From the NCBI GenBank assembly GCA_944376745.1, contig CALWDR010000033.1, positions 1 through 35,484 on the forward strand: a stretch of 35,484 nucleotides of DNA, in the 5' to 3' direction. Origin of the DNA: an uncultured Lachnospiraceae bacterium. Its GTDB lineage: Bacteria; Bacillota; Clostridia; Lachnospirales; Lachnospiraceae. The notes under the pieces were generated by a model. The model was not told where the DNA came from and made no database searches. It worked only from the letters and a program-made list of their open reading frames with translations. Position numbers and translations under genes: made by a program. Below are positions 8,081-17,018 of the stretch, one piece after another (the first letter of the stretch is position 1; each line of letters begins with the position of its first letter).

Positions 8081-9800
8081 AAACGCGGACGCCTTCACCG
8101 GGGGCGGCTTCGTAGCGCATACCACATTCTTCTCCATAAAGCATATGAATACGCTGCTGAATATTTATGACGCCATAGCTTCGTTTGTGAGCCGTGGCGT
8201 TTTCTGTCAGAATGTCCCGCAGAACGGTTTGGGGCATACCGATTCCGTTGTCGGACAGAGTGATGATGAGCATCTCCTGTATTCGGACAGCCCTAAGGTG
8301 GATCACGTTTTCTGTACCGGATGAGGAGTCTTTCGGAAGAAAGCCGTGTACAACAGAGTTTTCAACCAGAGGCTGAAGCGTCAGCTTGGGAACAAGCAGC
8401 TGCATACAGTCCTCAGGAATGTCGATCACGGTCTGAATCTCCTTGGGGAAACGGTAATTCTGGATATCCAGATAGTGCAGGATATGCTCCACCTCATTCT
8501 GAAGGGGCACCAGAATGTGACCGCTGCTTAAGGTCAGCCGGTAATAACGGGCCAGGGAACGGGATATCTCAACAATCTCAGTGGCGTCCACATCCATTGC
8601 CTTCCAGTTGATCAGATCCAGTGTGTTGTACAGAAAGTGAGGATTGATCTGTGCCTGCAGAGCGTTAAGCTCCGCGTTCTTAATGCGGACGCTGTCTTCG
8701 TACTGCTGCCGCATCAGACGTTTCATCTCAGCGGCCATATAGTTGAAGGAAGCAAAGAGCTGGGCGATTTCATCCCTGCCCTGTACGGGAAGGCGCACAT
8801 CGAAATCTCCGGTACACAGCAAGGCCATTTTCTGGTCCAGCTGTAGAAGACGGCGGCTGAAGCTGTGGGTAAAAAACCGGGCTGTAAGGACAGAAACGAT
8901 CAAAATGACGATCAGGGTCAACACCGCGTAATTCAGTAAAATATCCGGTCCGTAGTTCTTCAGGTCAGAGGGGAGCAGCAAGGTCAGGTACCAGCCGGTG
9001 TTGCTTAAGGAGCGGCTGTAGACCCGGTAATCATGGTCATCCACGGAAAACTGCTCCCAATTCATCTGTCCTTTCTGAAAGGAACCCTCTGATTCCGCGA
9101 GAAACTTCGTGGTGAGGGGTTCGTCGGTGGTGGAGAGCAGTGCTCCGTCGTTAAACTGCAGAAAGACCACGCCGTTTTCCGTAGGGTCCGCTTTCTCTAT
9201 GATCGCAAGCAGATCCTCCTGAAGGATATACAGTTCCAGGATCCAGCCAAGGGACGGGGAGGTGTTAATCCTGCGAAACAGGGAGACGGCGGGCATACTC
9301 CTAGAAGAATATCGCTGGGGCTTGGAGGTAAGCCGCCAGGTTGTGAGGCTGCCGGATTCCAAGAAATCCTCGTACCAGTCATAGGCAAAAAGGCAGGACA
9401 GATCTTCCAGCGTGTTGTGGTTCAGCATATATGAAAAGCCTTCGTCTACATAGACGCACATGGAGACGTCAGGCATGGCCATGAGAGAGCGGTTGACGGC
9501 TTCATACATTCCATTGACGGTTACGTTCTGAAGCCCCGGGGATTCCAGGAGCTCCGCCTTCGGGATTTCCTGGGCATGGACGAACTCGTCGGAATTACTG
9601 ACGACAAAGGCGGCGGATAAATATTGCTTCAGTTGATAATTCAGCAGATCGACGGTTTGCGAATAGGTTTTCTCCGCGGAATTTCGCAGTTCCTTTTTGG
9701 CCTGGGAGGAAAAGAAGATGTACAGGTAACTGATGAAAAATATAGAAAAAAGACTGATAAAAAACAAGTAACTCAAAAAGTATTTCTGTTGCAGCTTCAT
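8016..9800 (-). CDS. YesM-like sensor histidine kinase
   Basis: 594 residues. Membrane helix 1 (about 8-31), an extracellular sensor region of about 255 residues, membrane helix 2 (about 288-311), HAMP, then a His_kinase domain with QAQINPHFLYNTLDLI (His388) and an ATPase domain with DNGIGMP (Asp517). This is the classic YesM order, in which the sensor detects an extracellular carbohydrate, often through a binding protein, and passes phosphate to a YesN regulator. The start at 9800 has AAAGGAG five to eight bases upstream; a longer reading from 9920 lacks this. The last 21 codons lie antisense to the helix-turn-helix end of the regulator gene. Convergent orientation is unusual for this pair. 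Confidence 0.92.
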   Translation of the reverse strand: MKLQQKYFLSYLFFISLFSIFFISYLYIFFSSQAKKELRNSAEKTYSQTVDLLNYQLKQYLSAAFVVSNSDEFVHAQEIPKAELLESPGLQNVTVNGMYEAVNRSLMAMPDVSMCVYVDEGFSYMLNHNTLEDLSCLFAYDWYEDFLESGSLTTWRLTSKPQRYSSRSMPAVSLFRRINTSPSLGWILELYILQEDLLAIIEKADPTENGVVFLQFNDGALLSTTDEPLTTKFLAESEGSFQKGQMNWEQFSVDDHDYRVYSRSLSNTGWYLTLLLPSDLKNYGPDILLNYAVLTLIVILIVSVLTARFFTHSFSRRLLQLDQKMALLCTGDFDVRLPVQGRDEIAQLFASFNYMAAEMKRLMRQQYEDSVRIKNAELNALQAQINPHFLYNTLDLINWKAMDVDATEIVEISRSLARYYRLTLSSGHILVPLQNEVEHILHYLDIQNYRFPKEIQTVIDIPEDCMQLLVPKLTLQPLVENSVVHGFLPKDSSSGTENVIHLRAVRIQEMLIITLSDNGIGMPQTVLRDILTENATAHKRSYGVINIQQRIHMLYGEECGMRYEAAPGEGVRVSIRLKAHIDPDTQMETFDNTF

Positions 9801-9960
9801 AAGGACTCCTTTCACGGCTATTACGATCCATTGTGTCTTTCCCCGACATCCTGCTGATATTTTATCATAAATTGTCTGAGCGCGCCATAAACCAGAGGGG
9901 AATTCCGTAGTCATTTCCATGATTTCAAAGTATTGTCATGTGTACGCTGCCGGAGGGCTG

Positions 9961-9969
9961 TGCTAAAAT
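9961..9969 (+). promoter_or_regulatory. Candidate extended -10 promoter of the sugar ABC operon
   Basis: TGCTAAAAT at 9961-9969 fits the extended -10 form TGnTAnAAT, about 35 nt upstream of the first permease ATG. There is no good -35 at 17 nt; a TTGTCA at 9933-9938 is too far away. The 204-nt gap between the divergent kinase and permease genes holds no gene. An A/T-rich stretch at 9857-9875 could hold the kinase promoter on the other strand. Confidence 0.4.
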
Positions 9970-10004
9970 CAAGTCAGAACAAAGGCAAGGAAAAGGAGGC
10001 ACAT

Positions 10005-10937
10005 ATGAAAAAAAAGAGAAAAAGAGGATTCCTCTGGGATCTCCGAAAGAATTGGATACTATGGCTGTTTCTGTGTCCTACACTGATCTTCTTCTTGATA
10101 AATCACTATTTGCCCATGGCAGGGGTCTATATGGCCTTTACAGATTTCAATTTCAAAGGGGGCATTTTTGGAAGCGAATTTGTGGGACTGAAAAATTTTG
10201 AGTTCCTGGTCAAAGGAAATGTTTTGGGGAGGCTTACGATCAATACCATATTGTACAATCTTGTATTCATTGTCCTTGGCAACATCGTACAGCTTCTGGT
10301 ATCTATCGTTATCAGCCAGATATCGGGAAAACGATTTAAGAAAACCGTTCAGACCCTGATCCTGATGCCCTACTTTGTAAGCTACGTTGTCCTGAATGTG
10401 GTGGCGTATAATCTGCTGAGCTATGATAACGGGCTGATCAATAATTTTGCAGTAAACGTATTTGGCGGTGAGCGTCTTAACTTTTACACCCACGCAGAAT
10501 GGTGGCCCTTTATCCTGGTGGCCTTTTATATATGGAAGGGGCTGGGATATGGCTCGGTGGTTTATCTTGCCACGATTACCGGGATCAGCCAGGAATACTA
10601 CGAGGCTGCCAAGATTGACGGAGCCTCCACGATCCAGCAGATCCGATACATAACCCTTCCCGCTTTAAAGCCCACCTGTATCATGCTCGTTGTGTATTCC
10701 GTAGGAGGGATCGTGCGGGGACAATTCGAGCTGTTCTACCAGCTGGTAGGCGAAAACGGGCTGCTCTATTCCACAACGGATATTCTGGATACTTACATTT
10801 ACCGGGCGACGCTAAACAGCGTGAATTATGGCATGACTACTGCCGCCGGCCTGTACCAGTCTGTCCTTGGTCTTGTGATCGTATTGCTGGTGAATTTTAT
10901 GATCCGAAAAACAGAACCGGAATACGCATTATTTTAA
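10005..10937 (+). CDS. Carbohydrate ABC transporter permease, LplB type
   Basis: 310 residues starting MKKKRKRG at 10005, 6 nt after AGGAGG; the in-frame ATG at 9933 lies before the promoter. Six membrane helices are expected, and the EAA loop that contacts the ATPase is EYYEAAKIDGASTIQQIRYITLP. This is the LplB-type permease of binding-protein-dependent oligosaccharide importers, paired with the second permease 20 nt downstream and the lipoprotein at 11933. No ATPase gene is present, as is common for this family, which often shares an MsmK/UgpC-type ATPase encoded elsewhere. The substrate is likely a plant or host glycan fragment, judged from the neighbouring GH106-like enzyme. Confidence 0.95.
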   Translation: MKKKRKRGFLWDLRKNWILWLFLCPTLIFFLINHYLPMAGVYMAFTDFNFKGGIFGSEFVGLKNFEFLVKGNVLGRLTINTILYNLVFIVLGNIVQLLVSIVISQISGKRFKKTVQTLILMPYFVSYVVLNVVAYNLLSYDNGLINNFAVNVFGGERLNFYTHAEWWPFILVAFYIWKGLGYGSVVYLATITGISQEYYEAAKIDGASTIQQIRYITLPALKPTCIMLVVYSVGGIVRGQFELFYQLVGENGLLYSTTDILDTYIYRATLNSVNYGMTTAAGLYQSVLGLVIVLLVNFMIRKTEPEYALF

Positions 10938-10957
10938 AGTAAGGAGGACTGGGTGAG

Positions 10958-11860
10958 ATGAAAAACAAAAAAACGAAGATAATGATAAAATCACAGCGGC
11001 GCTTTGATATAGCAACATACCCGTTCCTGTCATTGCTGACCTTGGTCTGTGTCCTTCCCTTCCTGCTTATTTTGTCCGGCTCCTTTACGGCAAACGACGT
11101 GATTGTCCGGGAGGGCTTTTCCCTGATTCCAAAGTCACCTACGCTGGCCGCTTACGAGCATATATTTGAGACGCCGCAGAAAATTTTAAACGCATACGGT
11201 GTGACCATTGAGACCACCCTGATTGGCACCGGCATTGGTCTGTGCCTGATCTCCCTGGCGGGCTATGTGTTGTCCAGGAAGGAATTTCGATACCGCAACC
11301 AGGTTTCCTTTATTATTTACTTTACCTCTCTGTTCGGAGGTGGACTGATCCCATACTATTATGTAATGTGCGGTATTCTGAAGCTGAAGGGAACGCTGAC
11401 GGCTCTGTGGCTTTCCGGGATCATGTCGCCGTTTTTGATCATCCTGATGCGGACCTTTATCCGGCAGAGCGTTCCGGATGAACTCTGTGAGGCGGCTAAG
11501 ATTGACGGAGCCGGACACGGAACCACCTTTTTGAAGGTTGTGCTTCCGGTGTTAAAGCCTGCGCTGGCCACCATAGGGCTGTTCCTGGCCCTGGGGTTCT
11601 GGAACGACTGGTATCGTTCCAGCTTGTTCTCCATCAACAGCAGTACCTGGACCCTCCAGTTCTATCTGTACAACATGGTGAACAAGGCTACCAGTATGAG
11701 AGATCTGGCTTTGGAGGCAGGTATTACCATCCAGGATATGCCTACCGAGAGCGTAAAAATGGCAATGGCAATGCTTGCCACGGGACCGGTCCTGTTGGTG
11801 TACCCCTTTGTCCAGAAATATTTTGTATCCGGAATTACCGTTGGAGCCGTGAAAGGCTGA
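10958..11860 (+). CDS. Carbohydrate ABC transporter permease, YtcP/LplC type
   Basis: 300 residues with six predicted membrane helices and the EAA motif DELCEAAKIDGAGHGTTFLKVVLP. The C-terminal GITVGAVKG is a typical ending of this CUT1-like permease branch. It starts after AAGGAGG, 20 nt downstream of the first permease, so the two are co-transcribed and form the heterodimeric membrane channel. Codon usage is like its neighbours. The partner binding protein follows at 11933. Confidence 0.95.
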   Translation: MKNKKTKIMIKSQRRFDIATYPFLSLLTLVCVLPFLLILSGSFTANDVIVREGFSLIPKSPTLAAYEHIFETPQKILNAYGVTIETTLIGTGIGLCLISLAGYVLSRKEFRYRNQVSFIIYFTSLFGGGLIPYYYVMCGILKLKGTLTALWLSGIMSPFLIILMRTFIRQSVPDELCEAAKIDGAGHGTTFLKVVLPVLKPALATIGLFLALGFWNDWYRSSLFSINSSTWTLQFYLYNMVNKATSMRDLALEAGITIQDMPTESVKMAMAMLATGPVLLVYPFVQKYFVSGITVGAVKG

Positions 11861-11932
11861 GAAGACCCGGAATGATACAGGGAATATCCTGATCAGATAA
11901 ACATTATTAAAAATAGGAAGGAGAGTTTTACA

Positions 11933-13504
11933 ATGAGAAAAAGAAGAAAATGGATTGCCCTTGGGATGGCGGCAGCTTTGATGCTGGGATGTTTTGCGGG
12001 CTGCGGTAACCAGGAAAACGACGGAACACAGGGGAATGACAAGGAGACCCAGGAGGAAGGGGGCGAGCAGGGAGATGAATCCACAGCCCCGGATACCTCC
12101 GAACATGTGGATCTTGTCTGCTATTTTCTGGGAGATCCGCCCGATGATATCCAGAAGGTACAGGATAAGATCAATGAGATCCTGGAGGAGAAGATCAACG
12201 CGTCGATCACCTTCCAGTTTACTACCTGGACAGATGCCGGAAGTAAGTACAGCATGGTTCTGTCTGGCGGTGAGAACTGTGATATCATCTATACAGCTCC
12301 CTACATAGGATACTATGATTTTATGGACAAGGACGCTTTTCTGGAACTGACGGATCTCATCGACCAGTACGCTCCTGAACTGTGGGACGCTGTCGGGGAG
12401 AGGTTCTTTGAGGAGACTTACATTGAAGGAGAACTTTACACAATCCCTAACAATTATACGGAGTATACCACTTACGGTATCTCGTACCGGGAGGATCTGC
12501 GCAAGAAATACGATCTGCCTGTTCCGGATTCCATGGAAAATCTGGAGGCATATATGGCAGGGGTCAAGGAAAACGAGCCTGATATGCAGATACTCAATCC
12601 GCAATGCGCGGAGTATTTGGTGAAATTAGACCGTGCTCTCGCCTATGATAAGTACGGATTGCAGATTCCATACAATGATGTTCACGATATTCAGAATTAC
12701 TGGGGCTCCGACCAGCAGATCGCAGATTATAAGAAATTAAAGGAGTGGGTGGACGCCGGCTATTGGCCTGTAGACGCCATCGGCTCTTCCTCACAGGACC
12801 CGCTGGTGGATTTTGAATCGGGGCAGACTGCGCTTTTATTAGGAGGAAATAACTTTTCCAAATACCTGAACAGCAAAGTAAAAATGGCAGAGCAAAATCC
12901 TGAATGGGAAATTGCGTATGTGGACAACACGAAGTTTAACGGAGTCACATATCCGGCAGCGCCTTATCACAATGGAATCGCCATTCCCACCAACTCCTTA
13001 AATCCGGAGAGGGCAATGATGGCCATTAGCCTGCTCTACACGGATGAGGAGCTGAACCATCTGCTTATGTATGGCATTGAAGGAGAACATTATACCATAG
13101 ACGAGAACGGCTATTATGTGGAGGCGGAGAACAACGCCGCTTACGGCTATGAAGCAAGCAATGCCTGGAACTTCCGAAACACAGCGTTGATGTTGGAGCG
13201 TTCCAGCCAGCAGGAGCTGTCGGATTATTATAAAGAAATGGACGCCGTAGCGTCACAGACCGTTACACCTTATGTAAATCATGAGGAAGGCTTCAACTGT
13301 GTCATTACGGAGAATACGGTTGCGGAAACCACGATCAATGCTCTGACGCAAGAATATCTGACTCCCCTGGAATATGGCATGGTGGAGGACATAGAGGGTC
13401 AGGTGGCAGCCTTTATGGAAAAGGCGGAAGAGGTCGGATTGAGCGACTTGCAGGATGAGGTTATCACACAGTGGAATGAATATCTGGAGTCCAAGGGATA
13501 CTAA
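11933..13504 (+). CDS. Extracellular sugar-binding lipoprotein (LipO/YtcQ family)
   Basis: 523 residues. The N-terminus is a lipoprotein signal: basic MRKRRK, a hydrophobic stretch, then FAGC with the lipid-modified Cys24, followed by an acidic linker of about 35 residues. The body is a large bilobed solute-binding fold of about 480 residues, the size usual for binding proteins paired with LplB/YtcP permeases. It captures an oligosaccharide at the cell surface for the two permeases upstream. RBS AGGAGAG with a good start. The same family recurs as the broken gene at 34386, and alignment of the two (MAGVKENEPDM here) reveals the frameshift there. Confidence 0.94.
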   Translation: MRKRRKWIALGMAAALMLGCFAGCGNQENDGTQGNDKETQEEGGEQGDESTAPDTSEHVDLVCYFLGDPPDDIQKVQDKINEILEEKINASITFQFTTWTDAGSKYSMVLSGGENCDIIYTAPYIGYYDFMDKDAFLELTDLIDQYAPELWDAVGERFFEETYIEGELYTIPNNYTEYTTYGISYREDLRKKYDLPVPDSMENLEAYMAGVKENEPDMQILNPQCAEYLVKLDRALAYDKYGLQIPYNDVHDIQNYWGSDQQIADYKKLKEWVDAGYWPVDAIGSSSQDPLVDFESGQTALLLGGNNFSKYLNSKVKMAEQNPEWEIAYVDNTKFNGVTYPAAPYHNGIAIPTNSLNPERAMMAISLLYTDEELNHLLMYGIEGEHYTIDENGYYVEAENNAAYGYEASNAWNFRNTALMLERSSQQELSDYYKEMDAVASQTVTPYVNHEEGFNCVITENTVAETTINALTQEYLTPLEYGMVEDIEGQVAAFMEKAEEVGLSDLQDEVITQWNEYLESKGY

Positions 13505-13604
13505 GATTCCGGCCGCCGGATATCCACTATCAGGTATTGGGCGCCAGGCGCCGGAGAATGAATCTGATGTGATGCTTATGCGGAGGAAAAAACAGTAGTT
13601 TTAG

Positions 13605-13660
13605 AAAAAATAAGAGGGATTGTCGGCCTTTGACAGTGAGAGAATCCCTCTTATTTTTTA
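13605..13660 (+). terminator. Strong intrinsic terminator of the ABC operon
   Basis: Perfect 17-bp stem between 13605-13621 (AAAAAATAAGAGGGATT) and 13643-13659 (AATCCCTCTTATTTTTT) with a 21-nt loop. The right arm ends in a T-run, and the A-run on the left arm would make it work on both strands. It isolates the transporter operon from the glycosidase gene. Confidence 0.9.
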
Positions 13661-13674
13661 CTGTCATTTGCATA

Positions 13675-13703
13675 TTGACACGTATGGGCAGTTCTTTTAT
13701 AAT
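13675..13703 (+). promoter_or_regulatory. Near-consensus sigmaA promoter of the GH106-like gene
   Basis: TTGACA (13675-13680), 17-nt spacer, TATAAT (13698-13703): both boxes match consensus exactly at ideal spacing. It starts right behind the terminator and lies 47 nt upstream of the glycosidase ATG, so the gene has its own strong promoter. No obvious operator overlaps it. Confidence 0.9.
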
Positions 13704-13750
13704 GATTAGCAAGATACATACAGGATAGCTTAGGGAGAGATAGAAAAATT

Positions 13751-16360
13751 ATGGATCGAAAGCTTTTGGAATGTTTAAACAACAAACCCTCCGGAGAGCA
13801 CATTCTGCCTTTCTTCTGGCAGCATGGGGAGGACCATGAGATACTCCGGCAGGAGATCGCGGCCATACAGAATTGCGGGATCAGCGAATTTTGTGTGGAA
13901 AGCCGTGTGCATGAACAGTTCGGAAAAGAAAAATGGTGGGAGGACTTCGGATTTATTCTGGAGGAGGCCAGAAAACGCAACATGCGGGTGTGGCTGTTAG
14001 ACGACAAGCACTTTCCCACCGGCTATGCCAATAACTATCTGGAGAGCCATCCGGAGCTTCGCATGGTTTCCCTGCGGGTGCAATATCTGGATTATGCGGG
14101 GCCGCAGACGGAGATGGCATTGCTGCCGGAGCCTCTTGAGGAGGGGGAGTCTTACGTGGCTGTGGTTGCGTATCGCCGGAGAGAGAACGGGAACCGTCTG
14201 TCCGGGGACGGGGTGAACCTGCTGCCCAATCTTGAGAAGGGACTTTTGTGGTGGGATATCCCGGAGGGCGTATGGAGAGTTTATTACGTCATACGCACCC
14301 ACAGAGTGTGCTGCAGCGAAAAAAAGAACTATATTGATATGATGTCCCCCGAATCCTGCAAAGCCATGCTTCATGCGGTATACGAGCCTCATTATGAACA
14401 TTTCGGGGAGTATTTTGGCAATACCTTTGCGGGATTTTTCTCGGATGAACCCTCCTTTTCCAATGATATGTTCAGCTATTATTCCATATTGGGCAAGGAG
14501 GATATGCTCATTCCCTGGAGTGACGATCTGCCGGAAATCCTGGCGGATAAAACAGGGCAGACAGAGGAAACGGTTCTGAGCCTCCTGCCGTCCCTGTGGC
14601 ACGAAATAGAACATAAGACCCCCCTGCTGCGGGAAAGCTACATGGAAGCCGCCACGGAAAAATACAGCCGTAATTTCTGCTGTATGCTGGGGGACTGGTG
14701 CCGCGCCCATAACGTCATGTACATCGGTCATATCATTGAGGATATGAACACCCATCAGAGGCTGGGCTATGGCGCGGGACATTTTTTCCGTGCCCTGGAC
14801 GGGCAGGACATGGCGGGAATCGACGTGGTATTAAATCAGATGGTACCCGGCCAGCTTTCTCTGGAGCATACGGCGCCTGTGGCGGGGAAGCTTTGTGACC
14901 CGGAATTTTTCCATTATACCCTTGCCAAGCTGGCGTCCTCCCATGCCCATATCCAGAAGCTTAAGAAAAACCGGGCCATGTGTGAGATATTTGGCGCTTT
15001 CGGCTGGGCGGAGGGAGTCCCCATGATGAAATATCTGGTGGATCACATGCTGGTATGCGGCATTAACTATTTTGTGCCCCATGCCTTCTCCCCAAAATAT
15101 CCCGATCACGACTGCCCGCCCCATTTCTACGCCCGGGGAAACAACAGCCACTACCCCGTATTCCGGGAACTCATGGGCTATACGGCGCGCATGGCCCATG
15201 TAATGACCGGAGGCGTCCACCGGGCTGATGTGGCGGTGTACTACAATGCGGAAGCGGAATGGTCGGGCGGAGAGTATATGCTGCAGCAGAAAGTCTGCCG
15301 TATCCTTACCCGCAGTCAGATCGATTTTGACCTTCTTCCACAGGATACCCTTGTGGCCGCCGTGTGCGAGGAAGGGAGGCTGCTGGTAAATGAAGAAACG
15401 TACGGCGCGCTGATCGTACCCTACAGCCAGTATCTGCCGAAGCGGGTGCTTGACGCTATGGAAGGGCTGCTGGACCAGGGAGTGCCTGTGATCTTCCTGG
15501 ACCGGATACCGGACGCGTCTTCCGAACTGGAGCCTGTTGGAGAGAAGCTCAAGAAAGCGGAGGTCCTGTCCCTTGACAGTCTTGCCGGTTATCTGACCGG
15601 AAAGGGACATCAAAGCGTGAAACCGGAACAGTCCTGCGAGAGCCTTCGCTATTATCACATGGAGCGGGAGGGCAGTCATCTGTTCCTGTTCTGGAATGAG
15701 GATCTGTGGGAGGAGATCGACACCTTTGTGACATTGCCGGTAAAGGGCGGCGCGATCTTCTATGACGGCTGGAAAAACAGGGCTTTTCTGCCGAAACAGA
15801 GAGAAGGTGCGGTACGGATCAAGCTGGCGCCGGCGGCGGCCGTCCTGGTATGTGTGGAGGCCGCAGATGGCGCCGGGATCGGGGACATATCCCGGCAGGA
15901 ATGGAAGGATATCCCGGATTACGATTATGACGACCGGGAATGGAAGGCAGTTTCCTGGGAATGGGAGATTTCCCTCCGGGAAGCGACGGAAAAAGAATTT
16001 AAGATCTACCGCCGTGGCGGCGCAGGAAACCTTGCAAAGGAGCTGCCTGATTTCGCGGGGGTGATCCGGTATGAAACCGTGCTGGAAATCTCAGAGGACA
16101 AGGCTTTTGAAGCCATCGACCTTGGACGGGTTGGAGAGGCGGCACAGCTCTGGGTAAACGACGTCTATTGCGGAGCCTGTGTGAGCCGGCCCTTCCGGTT
16201 CGAGCTGAAAGGAAAGCTGAGGGAGGGAGAGAATCGGATCCGGGTGGAAGTGACGAACAACCTGGGGTACCGTGAGCGGGATTTCTATTCCCGGTATCTT
16301 CCGCTGCCTCCCACAGGATTGTTGGGGCCAGTGAGCATACGTATGGAAGGAACCTGCTGA
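13751..16360 (+). CDS. Putative glycoside hydrolase, GH106 (alpha-L-rhamnosidase)-like
   Basis: 869 residues without a signal peptide, hence cytoplasmic. The N-terminal half is a TIM-barrel type domain opening with FFWQHGEDHEILRQEI and CVESRVHEQF, then VWLLDDKHFPTGYA and FSDEPSF with an acidic pair (Asp232, Glu233), and CEIFGAFGW further on. This order resembles GH106 alpha-L-rhamnosidases and related unassigned glycosidases. A middle Rossmann/amidotransferase-like part follows. The last 120 residues (GRVGEAAQLWVNDVYCG and related) are a jelly-roll sugar-binding domain of the GH2-N type. It probably cleaves an oligosaccharide imported by the neighbouring ABC system. Family placement is moderate because the motifs diverge from characterised GH106 enzymes. 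Confidence 0.7.
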   Translation: MDRKLLECLNNKPSGEHILPFFWQHGEDHEILRQEIAAIQNCGISEFCVESRVHEQFGKEKWWEDFGFILEEARKRNMRVWLLDDKHFPTGYANNYLESHPELRMVSLRVQYLDYAGPQTEMALLPEPLEEGESYVAVVAYRRRENGNRLSGDGVNLLPNLEKGLLWWDIPEGVWRVYYVIRTHRVCCSEKKNYIDMMSPESCKAMLHAVYEPHYEHFGEYFGNTFAGFFSDEPSFSNDMFSYYSILGKEDMLIPWSDDLPEILADKTGQTEETVLSLLPSLWHEIEHKTPLLRESYMEAATEKYSRNFCCMLGDWCRAHNVMYIGHIIEDMNTHQRLGYGAGHFFRALDGQDMAGIDVVLNQMVPGQLSLEHTAPVAGKLCDPEFFHYTLAKLASSHAHIQKLKKNRAMCEIFGAFGWAEGVPMMKYLVDHMLVCGINYFVPHAFSPKYPDHDCPPHFYARGNNSHYPVFRELMGYTARMAHVMTGGVHRADVAVYYNAEAEWSGGEYMLQQKVCRILTRSQIDFDLLPQDTLVAAVCEEGRLLVNEETYGALIVPYSQYLPKRVLDAMEGLLDQGVPVIFLDRIPDASSELEPVGEKLKKAEVLSLDSLAGYLTGKGHQSVKPEQSCESLRYYHMEREGSHLFLFWNEDLWEEIDTFVTLPVKGGAIFYDGWKNRAFLPKQREGAVRIKLAPAAAVLVCVEAADGAGIGDISRQEWKDIPDYDYDDREWKAVSWEWEISLREATEKEFKIYRRGGAGNLAKELPDFAGVIRYETVLEISEDKAFEAIDLGRVGEAAQLWVNDVYCGACVSRPFRFELKGKLREGENRIRVEVTNNLGYRERDFYSRYLPLPPTGLLGPVSIRMEGTC

Positions 16361-16399
16361 AACAGGAAATAAAACATATGGGCGCTATCATGGAATCCC

Positions 16400-16435
16400 A
16401 AAAAAGGCATATATTATAATGATATATGCTTTTTT
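16400..16435 (+). terminator. Intrinsic terminator after the glycosidase gene
   Basis: A-rich left arm with GGCATATAT (16400-16413) pairs with ATATATGC plus a T6 run (16422-16435), with one bulged G. It lies 40 nt after the glycosidase stop and is A/T-symmetric, so may act on both strands. TATAAT in the loop (16415-16420) could also be a -10 box for the small downstream gene. Confidence 0.75.
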
Positions 16436-16483
16436 GTGCCGGTTTTCGTGTATCGGCAAAGCGGCACGGGCAGGAGTGATACC

Positions 16484-16618
16484 ATGAAACGCATGATAGG
16501 CTTCATTTTTTTCTGGATAGCGGTGGGAATGCTCATTATGCTGTTCATACACAATATATTGATTGGATTTATTATAATCGGTCTGCTTTTGCTGATTGGG
16601 TATAATCTGTTCTGCTGA
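16484..16618 (+). CDS. Small membrane protein, 44 residues
   Basis: Starts at 16484 after AGGAG with a 7-nt spacer; an earlier in-frame ATG at 16436 falls in the terminator and is rejected. The protein MKRMIGFIFFWIAVGM... is almost wholly hydrophobic, with two membrane helices (about residues 4-20 and 23-41) joined by a short loop with HN, ending YNLFC. I recall similar short proteins in Lachnospiraceae but know no function. It stands alone between two transcription units; its codon pattern and RBS suggest it is real. Confidence 0.7.
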   Translation: MKRMIGFIFFWIAVGMLIMLFIHNILIGFIIIGLLLLIGYNLFC

Positions 16619-16646
16619 AAATGATTGTATGCAGGGAGCGGAAATA

Positions 16647-16768
16647 TAAAATAATTTCAAAAACAGTAAAAATATTTCCGTTGTATTTTGTGCTTTAAAG
16701 TGATATAGGAGGGAACGTTTTACGCTAAAATAATTTCTAAAACGTCGAAAATATTTCTGTTGTATTTC
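16647..16768 (+). repeat. Two imperfect A/T-rich direct repeats carrying promoter -35 boxes
   Basis: Copies at 16647-16689 and 16726-16768, offset 79 nt, share TAAAATAATTTC, then AAAATATTTC and GTTGTATTT in register. Each contains TTGTAT (16681-16686 and 16760-16765), followed at 17 nt by TATAGG (16704-16709) and TATGAT (16783-16788). The repeat covers the region upstream of each -35, where an UP element or activator site would sit. Copy 1 is also flanked by an inverted repeat, CGGAAATAT (16639-16647) and ATATTTCCG (16672-16680). Confidence 0.7.
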
Positions 16769-16788
16769 GGATTTTAGAGAGTTATGAT
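16760..16788 (+). promoter_or_regulatory. Candidate promoter of the riboswitch-controlled operon
   Basis: TTGTAT (16760-16765), 17-nt spacer, TATGAT (16783-16788), placing the transcript start a few bases before the aptamer that begins at 16807. A second, weaker copy of the same layout lies 79 nt upstream. Confidence 0.6.
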
Positions 16789-16806
16789 TAAAAAAATGAA
16801 ATAAGA

Positions 16807-16991
16807 ACAGTCGGTGCCCTCATTCACATCAACAGTATGAATGAGGGGTAAAAGGGAAACAGGTGCAAATCCTGTGCGATCTCGTCACTGTAAACAGGGA
16901 GTGCAAAACCAGGTGTTTAACACAGCCACTGAAGCAATTTGGGAAGGCGGTTTTGCGTGAAAATCTGTAAGTCAGGAAACCTGCCGGCTGT
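16807..16991 (+). ncRNA. Cobalamin (B12) riboswitch aptamer
   Basis: All main landmarks are present in order: P1 left arm ACAGTCGG (16807-16814), AAAGGGAA, GGTGCAAATCC, a core with CACTGT and GCCACTG, the B12-box segment AAGTCAGGAAACCTGCC (about 16970-16986), and P1 right arm CCGGCTGT (16984-16991), which closes an 8-bp stem with one G-U pair. The family senses adenosylcobalamin or related corrinoids and usually turns genes off when they are abundant. It lies upstream of the DUF4430/ECF genes, so that operon should be induced by corrinoid shortage. Confidence 0.95.
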
Positions 16992-17018
16992 TGGTACGGG
17001 AATTTTTATTCCAGACCA

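Noticed and set aside
9801..9920. Longer start for the YesM-like kinase
   Set aside because: The extra 40 residues precede the first membrane helix, lack kinase similarity, and the ATG at 9800 has AAAGGAG at good spacing.
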